From NCBI RefSeq assembly GCF_003144115.1, contig NW_020311998.1, positions 818,581-882,580 on the forward strand: a DNA stretch of 64,000 nt, in the 5' to 3' direction. This DNA comes from Tilletiopsis washingtonensis. Lineage: Eukaryota; Basidiomycota; Exobasidiomycetes; Entylomatales. The notes beneath the pieces are model-generated. The model was not told the DNA's origin. It saw nothing but the letters and a program-made list of their open reading frames with translations, and did not search any database. Within the stretch, counting starts at the first letter, position 1; every line of letters begins with the position of its first letter. Positions 9,034-21,311 of this stretch are shown piece by piece. The position numbers and the translations under genes were made by a program.

Positions 9034-10836
9034 TTAGGCCTCGAAGACGAGGCTGAAGCCGGCCTTGTGGGCGTTGGCACCGCCGGCGTCGGAGAGCTTG
9101 ACGGTGTCGAGCGCGAGGCCGAGCGAGGCCTTGACGCCCGGGCGCAGGGCCTGCGTGTAGCCGAGGCACAGGATGCCGGCGTTGTTGATCTTGGCCTTGA
9201 CGAAGGCGGCGTTGTCCAGGTAGCTGAGTGCGCGCTGCGTCAGCCGTGGTCTCGCACACACGTCGGCAGCACACTCACGTCTTCGTGCCGACCTCGAGGT
9301 TGACGTTGCTGGCCGGGGCCTTGGAGTCGTACGTGGCGCGCGCCGACGTCTCGATGTCCGAGTTGACGCGGTGGTAGTAGCTGGCGCTGTACGTGCTCAG
9401 GTTGCCGAGGCCGTGCAGCGTGACGGCGTACTCGGGAGCCGAGAAGCCGGCGGCGAGGTTGTACCGCTGCACCTTGCCGTCGCGCACGTCGTACGACGCC
9501 TCCGAGCCGAGCAGGAAGCCGTCACGGCCAACCACGGCGTCGGCAGTCACGGTCGGGCCCTGGACGAGGAGGAGCGCGTCAGCGCTTGTCGAGACACGTC
9601 GTGGACGAGACAGCACACAGCACGCGCTTCGACATCCTGCAGCACCTGGACACACGCGCGCGGCAGCACCCCAGCGCCGCGCACTCACAGGTGCCGCCTT
9701 TGCCTCGCCGCTCACGCCCGCCTCAAGCATGCCCTGCGCCACGAGCGTGACCTTCCAGCGCACCGGCCCGAGGCCCTCGTCGCTGAAGCGCGTGCGCGCA
9801 TTCGCGCGCACCGACAGGAACGGCGGCGGCACGAACGGACGCAGCTCGCGCGGCTCTCGCGGCGCGCGCGCACTCCAAGACGGGCCAGCGGACATGCCTC
9901 CAGTCGCCTTGTCCGCGCCTGCGGGCGGCGCCGGCGGACTTGGCGGCAGCGGTGGCAGCGCGCTCAGGTCTGCCAGCGCCGCCGCTGCAGCACTGCCCGA
10001 CGACGACGGAAACGGCGGCAGCGGCGCCGGGATCACCGGACGTGCGCGCGGTGCGCCGCTCTCGCCCTCGCGCGCCTGGCGCCGCTCAGCCGCCTCCTGG
10101 GCGCGCGTCTGGCGCGCGGCAAAGTCGCGCGCAATCCACTCGGGCGCCGGGCCGTCGGAGACACGGGCCCGCATGCTTACCTTGAAGAGGTCGATGTGCG
10201 AGCGCGTGTGCAGGCCGGGCATCTTGTAGCTGGCGGCGAACATGGCGTTCTTGCTCTGCTTCTCGGGGATGAGCGTCGAGATGAGCTCGAGCTTGAGGCC
10301 CGTGGCGATCTGGTTCTCGAGCCTGGTGCGCGGGTCAGTTGTGTGCGGCATGGGAGTGCGGCGCGCATGCTACGCACTCGACGTGGTTGCGCAGCACATT
10401 GCTGGTGAGCCACGACTGCGTGAGCGTGAGGCCGCGCTTCTTGTCGGCGAGCTTGATCTCGAGGTCGCCGTTGATGTTGCCGCTCTTGGCGTCGCGCGCG
10501 CCGAGCACGCGGAACTGCACGCCGTTGGGCGCCTTGGTCTTGACCTCGAGGGTCGAGCCGTGGACGGGGCTGCAGGAGGGTGTCAGAGAGTGTGCGAGAG
10601 GGTGCGGACAGTGCAAGAGCGGTGCAGCAGTGCAGGATCGGCACGGCCCGGCAGTGCAGGCGCGGTGAGGCGCAGCACGCCGTCCAGGCGGCCGCTGTGC
10701 CGCAAGTGGAGCAGCACACTCACATGTCCTTGGTGAGCGTGTCGTTGGCGAGCTTGCCGAGGTCCTTCCACGACGGCGGCACGGCCTGCGCCTTGGAGAG
10801 CGACGGGACCTTGGAGTTGAGCGTGGTGGACGACAT
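9034..10836 (-). CDS. POR1: Mitochondrial outer-membrane porin (VDAC)
   Basis: Voltage-dependent anion channel, a 19-strand beta barrel that passes ATP, ADP and metabolites across the outer mitochondrial membrane. Exons 10724-10836, 10378-10569, 10181-10322, 9279-9559 and 9034-9223 keep phase and give 305 aa. The N-terminal helix region (PPSWKDLGKLANDTLTKD), the strand LEVKTKAPNGVQF and the C-terminal porin segment (AFVKAKINNAGILCLGYTQ, ending FSLVFEA) are all recognisable. The canonical model splices SHIDLFK directly to GPTVTADAVVGRDGF across a 621-nt intron (9560-10180). That intron is a multiple of three with no in-frame stop, and it contains a second good donor at 9688. A 469-aa form with a 164-residue insert is therefore possible (separate entry). 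The Rrn11 gene is convergent, 263 bp away. Confidence 0.92.
9560..10180 (-). other. Stop-free in-frame intron or cassette in porin gene
   Basis: The canonical splice from GTAAGC (10180) to CCAG (9560) removes 621 nt, exactly 207 codons, all open. An alternative GTGAGT donor at 9688 with a CGCTGACGC branch would remove only 129 nt and keep 492 nt (164 codons) in phase. The kept peptide has a charged helix (EWIARDFAARQTRAQEAAER), a Pro/Ala-rich middle, then FVPPPFLSVRANARTRFSDE and GLGPVRWKVTLV. Typical introns in this window are 50-60 nt. I recognise no family in the insert. It could be an exitron, a skipped exon or plain intron sequence. Confidence 0.55.
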
Positions 10837-11813
10837 GGTGCGGGTGGGCAAGAGTGCGAGAGGGTGGTGGTAGCGGGCAGAGAGGCGCCCGCCGCGCAGA
10901 GCCACCCACCTGCACGGAGCTCGGCGGGCGCTGCGATGGCGGCGGCGCTGGCAACACGCCGGCGGCGCACAGACGGCCGGCCGGCGGGCGGGCAGCGCGA
11001 GGAACCTGGCGGAAGGCGCGCCCGCGACTCCGTGCGTGCCCCGCCGCCGTGCTGGCGTGCCTGCAGCTGGCGCGGCCTCGGCTCCGGCCTGCGCCGAGGC
11101 ACATCACCGCGCACGTGCGCCGCCGCGGCCGCAAGCCCAGCGACCAACACTTACACCCGCTGCTGCTGCTCGCCGCCCCCGCCCGTCGGCGGCGGGCGGT
11201 CGGCGAGAAGGCTGCGTTTGCCTCCACCATGCCTGTATTGCGACGGACGCTGTGCTGTTTCCCCTGCTGCATCGCTCTGCCGTGGTCAGTGGGAGAGGCT
11301 CGGCGGCGCGGCTCGCCGTGCTCCTACGGGCGGGCGCGGGCCAGCATTGCACCGCCTTCCTCAGCCCTGCACAACCTTGACAGCGTCCAGAGCTCGATGA
11401 TGCAGCATCCAGCGTTTTGACGTGCCTCTCTGCGCCTGTTTCGCCGACGAGCTGAGGAGCAGAGCCGGCGCCAGAGACGCGCCTGGCGACGCGCGCGTGA
11501 GCGCGTTAAGTGGCGCGCGTCGGCGCCGCTCTCGTGCGCGCCGCTGTGCTGGCCGGCCGGCGCGGCAGCAGGAGCCGCGGCTTGAGCATCTCGCTCGGGG
11601 CGGCGCTCGACCTCGAGCGGCTCACTTTTGTCCTGCTCGGCCGTGCCACGCAGCATTCCTTGTCTCTCAGCCACCGCATCCCCACCCTCACTCTCCAGTC
11701 CGTCTGCACTTCGCCCGCTACACTGCTCTGCTGTTCATGGCCGCAGCGTCGCACCCGCCACACTTCTCTGCTGCCTGCTAGAGCGAGAGTCGTCTCGCCA
11801 GGCGCGACCGGCC
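10837..11813. other. Divergent promoter region, POR1 / SCC2
   Basis: This region carries the promoters of the minus-strand porin and the plus-strand SCC2. The 200 nt before the SCC2 start are pyrimidine-rich, as in many basidiomycete leaders. Open frames here are GC shadows, and no gene is supported. Confidence 0.5.
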
Positions 11814-14800
11814 ATGGGCGACCCGCAGTACCCGCACTACGGCGCCTGGCCGCCGAGCGGGCCGCCGTCGGCCGCCGGGCCGTCGCGAGGTGCGCCGCTG
11901 CCGTCTGTGTTCGCTGCTCAGCCCGGACTGCCGGCAAGCGCACAGCAGCAGTCGAGCAGCGGCTCGTCGATGGCGCCTCAGCGCGCCGCCCATCCGTCCT
12001 GGCCACAGCAGCAGGCCGGCAGCTCGCTCGGCAGCGCCATGGGCGGCGGCAGCAGCAGCAGTGCAGCAGGCGGCAGCGGCGACTGGGGTCGTCTGCCGTA
12101 CGATGCGGGCATGTATGCCTTCTCGCAGCAGCAGCAGCAGTCGCCGCCGCAGCCGCCGCAGCCACGGCACTCGGCGCCGCCTCATCACGCTGCGCCGCAG
12201 GGCTACCCCAGCCAGCCGCTGTTCCCCGGCCCATATCCCGGCCACGACTACCGGCAGCACCACTCGCCCGTGATCCCGCTGCCTGGACCATACGCCGCGC
12301 CGCACCCGGCGCAGCTCATGTCGCAGTCGCAGCCGCAGGCACATTCGCAGCCTTACTCCGTCGGCCACGCGCCTAGGCAGCATCTCTCGGCGCCGAGCTC
12401 GTGGGCCGCTCAGCCCAGCAGCAGCTCTGGAAGCATTCGTGGGGGCGCAGGTGACGAGCACCTGCGTGGGCCTCATCCAGCTGCCGTGCGCAGTCAGTCA
12501 GGTGAGTAAGCAGTGCATGTATGCGCTCGAGGTGCATGTACGCGCTCGAGGTGCATGTACGCGCTCGAGTTGCGTCGCCCCGGCAGTCCTCTGACGACGG
12601 GTCGCACAGGTGGTCGTGCCCCAGTCTCGGCGCTAAGCGCTGCCATTGCGCCGCCACCGACGACTGCCTCAGCGTACGACTCGTATCCCTCGAACTACAA
12701 GCCGTTCTACCAGCAGTCGCCCATCGACCTCCAGAAGGCGCGCGCCCCGCCTGCTCTGCCTGCGCCGTACTCGCAGTCGCAGCCGCAGCCGCACCACTCG
12801 CCGCCGTACAGCGCGCAGCCGCCGCGCTCGGCCTCGTCGCAGAGCAGTCCGGGCAGCTCCTTTCGCTCGTCGCTCTCGCACGCACTGGACATTCCCGTGC
12901 ATCGCAGTCCCGGCATAGTGCCGCAGCCGTACCCTCGCGCAGCCGCGTCGCGCTCGGGCTCGTCCGGCAGCGAGCATTCGGCTAGCAGTGCGTACCACAT
13001 CGCACAGAACTGGCCGGCACAGCCGTCTCCGCTGCCGCAGCACTCGGCTGCACCGCCTCGGCGCGAACACTACAGCTCGTTGCCAGCCATGTCGGCGCCT
13101 GTGCCGCAGCACCAGGCGGGTCTCGGCACGGCAGCGCTGTCCATGGCGCCTCGCATCTTTGCAGGCACCAGCGCAGGACAGCGCACGCCCGTTGCGCCTC
13201 ATCCCGCGCAGTTCGAGAGTCCAGCGTCGGTGCACAGCGGCTATGTCACGGCCAGTCCGAACAACGGCTTTGACTCGCCTTCGGGCTCCAGCATCGTCAG
13301 CGGCAATCCCTCGCCAATCAAGGCGCCGCGAGCACAGCCGGCGCACGACGGCAGTCCTATGCGTCGCAAGCGCTCGCATCCAGAGCTCGCGGCCGCACCT
13401 CAGTCCACGTCGCCGGCCAAGCTGCAGCGCCGCACGCCGACCTTGCCGCCTGCGCGCGCCGAGCCGCTGCCCCTCACGCCGTCCAAGATGACGATGTATG
13501 TCGAGGTGCCCGTGCTGTCGCAGCCGAGTCGCGCGCGTTTCGCATCCACCACGCCCATCACGCCGCGCGTGCAGTTCGACCCGTCGCCTGCGCCGAGCAC
13601 GCTCTATTCGGGCCCCGTCTCCGGGCCGAGCAGCCGGCCGACGTTGCCCAGCACGCGGCCGGCAGCGCAGAGCAGCATGCCGCTGCTGGACGATGAGGAT
13701 TGGGACAGCCAGGACGCCGAGGGCAGCGAGTATGAAGACGATGAGATCGAGCTCATTCCGACGCAGAGCTCGGGCGCGCAGACGCCGGCGAACAGTCGTG
13801 TCAGGCGTCTTGGTGGCACGCTGATCCGCATCAGTGGAGGTGTGGTGAAGAATAGCGCACGCCGAGGTGAGTCCAGTGCGCGCTGTGCATTCGCCTGAGC
13901 TCACTTTTCCCTGCAGCGCCGACGCAACGGCTGGTCGACCTCATGGACGACCTCTTCGAGGCCGACGATACGCTGCCTGACCGTGACGAGCTGAGCGGCG
14001 CAGGATCGCAGGTTGTGCTGCCGGGCGTGTGCGAGCAGTACTTCGACGTTCTCGGCGGCGTCGCTGTGCCTAAAAGCAGCGTGCTGCGCGACATTCTGCG
14101 CGCAGCTGCGCAGAGCGCCCGTGCCAGCGCGCCCGTCGGCATCGCACGAGGCACGGCTGCGAATGCCTCGCCGGAGAAGATCGTGCCTGGAGCGCCGTTG
14201 CGGCTCGCCGACATCGACCCGCAGCGCCTTGCACGTCTCCTGCGCATCATCGAGCGCGGCATCCGCACGGCCGAAAGCGTCGAAGTGCTGCCTCCGGCTG
14301 CCGCAGCTGCCACGAGCGCTGCTCCGGCCAAGAAGCCCAGCAAGGCCAAGTCGGCGGCAGCTGCGCGCAGGGCAGCTCAGCGTGCGTCTACCTCTGCGTC
14401 GCGTTCACGCTCGCGCTCGCCGCGCAAGAGCGGCGAGCCCGAGGACGAGGACGGCCGAGAGTCAGACGTCGACAAGTCGGACGTCGAGAAAGAGGAGCAG
14501 GCGGCAGAGCAGGCTGCCTCTAAGGCCAGCCCAGGAGACGACGGCCTGAACACGCCGCCGCTGGAAGAGAATCCGGACGTGCAGCAGCTCTCGCTGAGTG
14601 TGCGCATGAACCTGGTGACGTACAGCGTGCTCGCGGCCGAGTGCTGCCTCGCCATTCTCTCGGGCGAGGATCTGCCGAAGCACCTCATCTCAGAAGACCT
14701 CATCCGCCCGTGCGTCGAGTCCATCAAGCTCGCGCTCGACCGCGTCATACTGCCGTTTGTCGAAGCGTGCGGCGGCGCCATGGGCGTGCATCCGCTGCTC

Positions 14801-17800
14801 GAGCGCCTGGTACAGGATCTCGCACCTGTGACCAAGCGAGGCCGCGGCCGGCCCTCCGCAGCCAAGGCCAAGGCTGTTCAGCGCGAGGAGGACGCGCGGC
14901 GCTCGCAAGGCACGCGTGCTTGCTCAGACGCGCTTGCCCGCATGTTCCGCGAGACTGGCGATGCGCTGCGCCAGGTGCAGCGGCTCGTCAACCTTCGCTC
15001 GGTGACGCTCTCCGAGGCCATCGTGATCAGCGCGGTGTACGCGGCCGTGCAGCCCTTCTTCGTCAACGAGCCGGATCCCGGCGGTGCAAGCGAGGGCAAG
15101 ACGGACGCCGCCAAGGCTGCGGCGCGCGGCCGCATTGCGATCAGTGCTCTCGGCGGCGGCACTGCGGCGATGAAGAGCCTCCGTCTGCCGTGCCTCAATC
15201 TGCTGCGCAGTATCTTCGCGCGGCACGCCGATCTGCGCAACTGGATCATCGAGGAGATCCTCACGAATCTCATCAAGCTGCCCGACATGAAGAAGAATCG
15301 CCGGCAGTACAGCCTGCGCACCGGCCGGCACATTCACTCGGTCACGGCGCTGCTGCTGCAGCTCGTTCAGGCATCGTCGGACGGCGCTGCCGTTGCCAGG
15401 GCAGGCGCAGTATACGGCACCGCCGATGCAGCGGGCGAGACTCAGCGCGACGTCGCAGACGGTGATGCAGAGGACGAGTCCAGCTTTGAGCTGGCGGGCT
15501 GGGCGCGCTCGCTGGAGGGCCCGAAGGTCGCGTCGCGGGACATTGCTTCGTACTTGATGCAGCGGTGAGTCGGCTCGCGGCTGCAGCGACGCCATCCTCT
15601 GACTCCGTGCCCTTCAGTGTCAGCGCCGGCGGCAAGGTTGTCAAGGCCTCGGCCGAGAACAGCTACGTGGCGATTGTGGACAACCTCGTCGGCGACCTCT
15701 TGGCCACACTATTCCTGCCAGAGTGGCCTGCCGCCGCGCTGCTGCTGACGGAGCTCTGCCGTGCCTTCGCGAGCACTCTTGAGGACCCCAAGTCGTCGCC
15801 CGATGCACGCGGCGTCGCTCTCGAGCACCTTGGACCCATCGCAGCGCGGCTGCGCGAGGGCCAGCTTCGCTGCATGCACCTGCGTCTCGGCAGCGCCAAG
15901 GAGCTCAACGGCGTCGATGCGCCTAAGCTCTCGCAGGTGTCAACGCATGCGATTCTCGACATCGAGATGCATCGCGACCTCACCCGCCTCGATGCATTCA
16001 ACGTGGCGTACAAGTCCATTCTCGAGCACCTCGACGCGTCCGAGAAGGACGACCAGACGGCCGAGACGGCCAGCGACTTCCTGGCGTCACAGTGGGGCTG
16101 CGAGCTGGCCGCGGCACTTGTGCGCACAATCTCGGCGCTCGACGCGCTAGAGGAAGACGACGCCAACACGGCCGGCCAGGCGGAACAGCTCAAGAGCTTC
16201 GTTGCCGCGCTCGGCCGGTCGCTCTCTCAAGCGGCTCGCAGGGCAGCGCAGAAGGGCGGCACGACGTCTGCCAACGTCTTCGAGATGCGCTCCGAGGACG
16301 ACTACCGCATCGTGACGGGTGTGGCGGAGGAGCTCGTGTCTTCGAGCGCGTTCATGGTCACGTACGACTTCCTGCTGAGCCAGCTGCTTCTCTCGCTCGA
16401 CGGACAGGCGGTCGGCAACCGCACGCGCGCACTGCGTGGGCTCGGCCGCGTCAGCACCGTCGACGAGGCACTGCTCGACAGCGCTGTGGCCCGTGAGGCG
16501 GTCGAGACACGCCTGTCCGACGAGAGCGCAAGTGTGCGCGAGACGACGCTCGGCCTGCTCGCCCGCTTCGCCCTGCGCGCGCCCGAGCGCCTCGAGCAGC
16601 TCTATACGCTGCTCAGCGAGCGCATCAACGACTCCGGCCTCGCCGTGCGCAAGCGCGCGCTGCGCTTCCTCGCGAACGCCTACGCGCTGACCAAGTCGGA
16701 GGCGACGCGCGTCGACGCGTGCGTGCGCATCGTGCGCTGCGTCTTCGACGAGGACGTGGGCATGCAAGACCTCGCCGTGGGCACGATCGGGGCCATGTGG
16801 CTCGACCTCGCGGCGCCGACGGAGAACAAGGTCGGCCGGCCGGCCAAGACGTCGGTCCTGGACAGCAAGGACGACGCAGCAGACGACATGGACATCGACG
16901 ACGACGTGCTGGCGGTGCAGCTCGCCGAGGCCAAGATCGAGGACAAGGTGTCGACGCTCATTGCCGTGGCCAATGCCATTCGCGAGCGCCCGTCGCCGCT
17001 CGAGGCGGTGCTGGAGCGCGTCATGCAGCGCTGCGAGCCTGCAGAGATGCCCGTGCTCCTCGGCCGCCTGCGCAACCTCAGCGACGCGATGATCGACAGT
17101 CTCGTCGACGCGCAGGACCTGCCCTCGTCGTCGCTCGTCGACCGCATCCGTACCGTGTATCTGCTCGTCTCGACGAACCCGTCGGTGATCTCCATCGCCA
17201 AGGCCAAGGCGCTGCTGCCCTTTCTCAAGGGCGCGCAGACGGTGAGTGCTGCGACCTGCGAGCGTGCGCAGACAACTCATGCCTGCCCGCAGAGCGACGA
17301 CTATCTCATTCTCGAGCTGCTGCTCAAGATCTTCCGCGCCTCTCTGCCGTCGCTGCCCAAGACGGCGTCGACGTTCGCAGAGGCTCTCGAGCGCGCCCTC
17401 ACGCCGCTGGTCAGCAAGCCGCCGAACCGCCCGGCAGCGCCAGTGCTCCAGGAGCTCATTGCGTGCTACTGCACGGTTATCAACACGTCGACTCACCGCT
17501 TCCCGCTGCTGATCAAGACGCTCACGTTCTGCATGAGTGAGTCGATCGCGCGGCTTCGAACAGCAGGGCGCTCACGTCTTTTCGTGCACAGACAGCCTGC
17601 GTAGGCTGCGCAAGCGGCTCGGCGACGCCACGAGCGCGCCGATGAGCACCAAGGAGGAGACGGCTCCGCGTGTGCTCATGTCGATGCTGGCGCTGCTCTG
17701 CGAGCACGCCGACTTTGACAAGATGCGCAGCCAGCATCCCGACCACGCTGCGTCCTTGAATGCGATCACGCAGGTGAGCTGCACTTCCTGCGGTCATCCA

Positions 17801-19434
17801 GGCCCCGCGCTAACACCCGATGCAGAGCTCGATCAGCGAGGACGTCTTCATGCTCATGCTCGGCCTGTACGAGCTGGCACCGACGCCGACGTTCGGCGAC
17901 ACTGCGATGCGCAGCCTGGGCTTCATCTTCCGCGCCTACCCATCATTCACGCAGCGCCCGCGCATGGCGACTGTCATCCAGCGAACGCTGTCGAAGGGCA
18001 GCGTGCCGGAGCGCGAGCTTGTCCTTAAGATCATCCTCGAGCTGCTCGCAACGGAGCAGAAGCGCGCCGCGCCCGAGGTGATGAAGCGCAAGCCCGGCAC
18101 GACGATTGCCGTCAAGGCGGCGCCGTCGCCGCAGAAGAAGGTCGACATGAGCGAGCTCGTCGGCAACACCGAGACGTTTGCCGACTCGGGCGTCAGTGCC
18201 GCGCTGATCCAGTCGTACCTCGACCTGATCCTGCGTGCCTCGCGCGAGATCGAGCATGCGTTCCTGCAGCGCGCCGCGATGGAGATTCTCAAGTTTACCG
18301 TGCAGCAGGGCCTCTCGCACCCGCTGCAGTGCGTGCCGACGCTGATCGCGCTCGAAACCGTGGCCGACGAGACGATCGCGTCCAAGGCGCTCTACCTACA
18401 CGACTACCTTGCGTCGAAGCACGCCTCGATCCTGGCAGCGCGCTACCTCGACTTCACGCGCGCGTCGTTTGACTTTCAGCGGGTCGTCTGCACGGGCCCG
18501 GTCCGCGGTGAGCATCGCGAAGTGGAGACCTGCGAGGCTCATGCTGACTCCCTCTCAGGCTACCGCACTGCGGCGACGAGCGGAGCGCCGACGGCGCTGC
18601 TGCGGCACTGGTACACGCTCGTGCGCGACAAGCGCAACACGCGCCTCGACTTTCTCAAGGCGATCACGCGCGGCCTCGACGTCAACACGGCGTCGGGCAA
18701 GTGCACGGAGCTGCACGTCACGTTTGCGCGCTACATCGCCGACAATCTTGCGGTGCTCGAGTACAAGACGCTCGAGGAGGTGTTTGTCGTGCTGGCGCAG
18801 CTGCGCACTATGCTCGGCGTCACGGGCATGATGGTGCTGCAGTACGTCGAGGACGAGCTGGCCGCCGATGCGGGCGACAGCGACGACGAGGGCGAGCAGA
18901 GCGACGAAGAGGCCGCTGCGCCGGAGCAGGACTCGATGCTGGACAAGATGGTGAGCCAGCAGCAGGTCGCGCGGCCGGACTTTGCTGACACGAGCCCGCA
19001 GGACGAGTCGAACGATGCGAGCCAGGCCGGGCCGGCGCCGGCCACGCGCGCGCCCAAGTGGCCCATGTTCAGCACCGCACGCGCCGCGCTGGTCATGGGC
19101 ACCTGCATCGTGCTGCGCAACCACCTCAAGGCCGTGTACGGCATCTCCGAGGCGTGAGTGTGCCTTCACTTCAGCCACGACGCACCGCTGACCCATGCTC
19201 CGCAGCAAGATCCGCAAGTGGCAGCCGGGCAAGCGCCAGTCGTCGGGCGCCGACCGGCCGGCCGCGCGCCGCCTCGAGGGCCCGTCGCTGTGCCTCTCCT
19301 ATGCGGCGCTGCACCAGGCGCTCGAGGCGCCGGCGACGCGCGACAAGGGCACGGCGCGCCTGCAGATGGCCGCCTTTGAAGAGCTCATCCGCGCCGAGGA
19401 GCTCGACGACGCGATGGACGACGAGGACGAGTAA
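11814..19434 (+). CDS. SCC2: Cohesin loader subunit Scc2 (NIPBL/Mis4)
   Basis: Nuclear HEAT-repeat protein that loads cohesin onto chromosomes. Ten exons (11814-12501, 12610-13866, 13917-15564, 15618-17241, 17293-17536, 17592-17773, 17826-18507, 18559-18950, 19002-19153, 19206-19434) close in phase, for about 2365 aa. Residues 1-640 are Ser/Pro/Gln-rich and disordered. From about 650 a structured region begins (QRLVDLMDDLFEADDTL). A basic/acidic linker follows, then the Scc2 HEAT core: RTRALRGLGRV, LSDESASVRETTLGLLARFA and SERINDSGLAVRKRALRFLA near residues 1465-1540. DTAMRSLGFIFRAYPSF and a C-terminal LRNHLKAVYGISEAKIRKW are diagnostic. An acidic stretch precedes the C-terminal block. Eight introns are about 50-55 nt; the first is 108 nt and contains a 19-bp triple repeat. 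Two 51-nt introns (17242-17292, 18951-19001) are stop-free and in frame, so those exon breaks are less certain. Confidence 0.88.
12513..12569. repeat. Three tandem 19-bp units in SCC2 intron 1
   Basis: Units at 12513-12531, 12532-12550 and 12551-12569 read GTGCATGTACGCGCTCGAG; the first differs at one base (TATG for TACG). The array accounts for about half of the 108-nt intron, explaining why it is twice the length of the other SCC2 introns. Confidence 0.95.
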
Positions 19435-19585
19435 TGTGCGCCGCACCGGCGCGACCCATCTGCCTGCGGGCAGAACGAGACACCACCACACCAAGCCTAA
19501 CGACTCAACTGTACCACCACCGTCAATGTGCATCCTCTCCCACGTCTGAGCAGTTGTCCTAGGGCTTGAGCAGGTGTGCCATTCC

Positions 19586-20859
19586 CTACTTGAACTCGTC
19601 ACGGCCCAGCGCCCGTTGCAGCGCGAGCATGGCGCACGAGAAGTCCTTGTCCTTGAAGTCTGGCGAGGACGCCAGCGCCTGGTAGATCGTCGCGGCGAGG
19701 TTGCCGACGGGCACGGGCACGCCGAGCTGCTTGGCCGCCTCCATGGCGAGGCCGAGGTCCTTGCTCTGCAGGCGCGCCGCAAAGCCGCCCTCGTAGCCGC
19801 GCTCCGCCGGCGGGCTGTGCGCGGTGCCCTTGAGCGCGCCCGGCGCCGGGTTGTTCACCTCGCTCGCCCAGCAGCGGCCCGTCGACGTGTTGATGATGTG
19901 CGCCAGCACCTGCGGGCTGAGCCCGTGCGCCGTGCCGAGCAGCATCGCCTCGCTGACGCCGAGCATCGAGATGCCGAGCAGCAGGTTGTTGGCAATCTTG
20001 GCGACCAGCCCGTTGCTGTTCTTGCCGCAGTGGATCGCGCGGCTGCCCATCATGTCGAGCGTCGGCTTGGCGCGCGCAAACGACTGGTGCGAGTCCGAGC
20101 CGACCATGAAGGAGAGCGTCGCGGCGCGGGCGCCCACCACGCCTGTGCCAGTCAGTGGTGTGCCCTGCTGCTGGCAGAGCCGCACTCACCGCCAGACACG
20201 GGCGCATCGATCATGTCCCACGCGCCCTCGGCGCCGTCCTTGCCGCCGCCGGCGGCCTTGACGTCGCGCGCCACCGACGCGGACACGGCGGGGTCGAGCG
20301 TGGTGCAGTCGATGCACAACGTGCTGTTGGCCGGGTTCGACGGGTCGCCGAGGTCCTTGAGTCCAGCCAGGATGCCCGTCTCGGAGCGGTACACCTCCTC
20401 CACCTCTGCGGATAGTGAGCGCCGGGTATGCTAGCGCACTGGGCGGACTCACGCGGCGACGACGGCACCATGGTCACGATGGTCCCTGCCAGGCTCGCGA
20501 CGCTGTGGGCGGGGCGTCAGTGCCGCGCGGGCGCCGGCACGCGCCGCACGCACCCGGCGGGACTGCTGGCGGGCACGATGCTGCGCCCCGGGTACAGGCT
20601 GGCGTGTGCGCTGAGGAAGCGCGTCGTGGCGTCGTCGAAGGTGTCGTGCACGACGATCGTCGTCGCCGCGTCGCTGCTGGCCTCGAAGGTGCGCGAGAGC
20701 AGGTTCGACGCCATCTCGCGGCCCATGGCCTGCGGCAGGGGTCAGCACAGTGTGCGAGGCACTCTTGCTAGGGCGGCAACGCACGCCGAGGCCGATGAAG
20801 CCGACCGTCTTTGCGCGGTCGCGCAGGGCCGTGTGCAGGAGGCGCGACGTGGGCAGCAT
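19586..20859 (-). CDS. HIBADH: 3-hydroxyisobutyrate dehydrogenase, mitochondrial
   Basis: NAD+-dependent oxidation of 3-hydroxyisobutyrate to methylmalonate semialdehyde in valine catabolism, presumably in the mitochondrial matrix. Exon 1 (20785-20859) encodes a short Arg/Leu-rich, presequence-like start and the first half of the Rossmann motif (TVGFIGLG). Exon 2 (to 20729) continues AMGREMASNLL, restoring the family pattern G-x-I-G-L-G-x-M-G-x-x-M-A. VASLAGTIVTMVPSSPQVEE, DAPVSGGVVGARAATLSFMV and GKNSNGLVAKIANNLLLGIS follow. The last carries the catalytic Lys in the G-x-x-x-K-x-x-N-N helix. The tail SKDLGLAMEAAKQLGVPVP also matches HIBADH. Five exons by my reading. It converges with SCC2, 151 bp apart. 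A generic beta-hydroxyacid dehydrogenase is the fallback call. Confidence 0.9.
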
Positions 20860-21311
20860 GGTGGATGTGGAGCAGAGGCAGGCATGGCCGTGCCCGGCGC
20901 CGGCGTGGCAGCTCGGGCCGAGGCGAAGCAACAAGCGGACCAGGCGCGCGCACGGCCGCCAGACGCGGAGCCCCGCCTTGGCCGCCAAGCGGGGCCGCCG
21001 CCGCGGTTGTGCCGGAGCGCAGGCCGACAGCGTGGGAGCAGCGTGCACTCGGCCACCGAGGCGCACCCGAGGACCCGTCTGCGCCAGCTTGCTGATCAGC
21101 AGATGCAGTCTCGGACACTGAGCCGCAGCATGATGCCATGCCTCATCATCAGACGCATCTGTACACCTGTGCGAAGTCTCACTGTGCTGCGGCAGCGCTC
21201 GCTCTTGGCTGCTCAGGGTCCAATCACGTGATGCGCGCTGCTGACAGAGGCTGTGCTAAACTTCGCGCTCGTGCCTTCTTCGCGCCACTCCTCATCAACC
21301 CACGCAGCAAG
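20860..21311. other. Divergent promoter region, HIBADH / tRNA thiolase
   Basis: 452 bp between divergent starts, both for mitochondrial proteins. No gene is seen. A shared bidirectional promoter is plausible. Confidence 0.5.

Noticed and set aside
16147-17496. Minus-strand open frame of 449 codons
   Set aside because: Antisense mirror of the Scc2 HEAT-repeat exon, which has clear homology on the plus strand.
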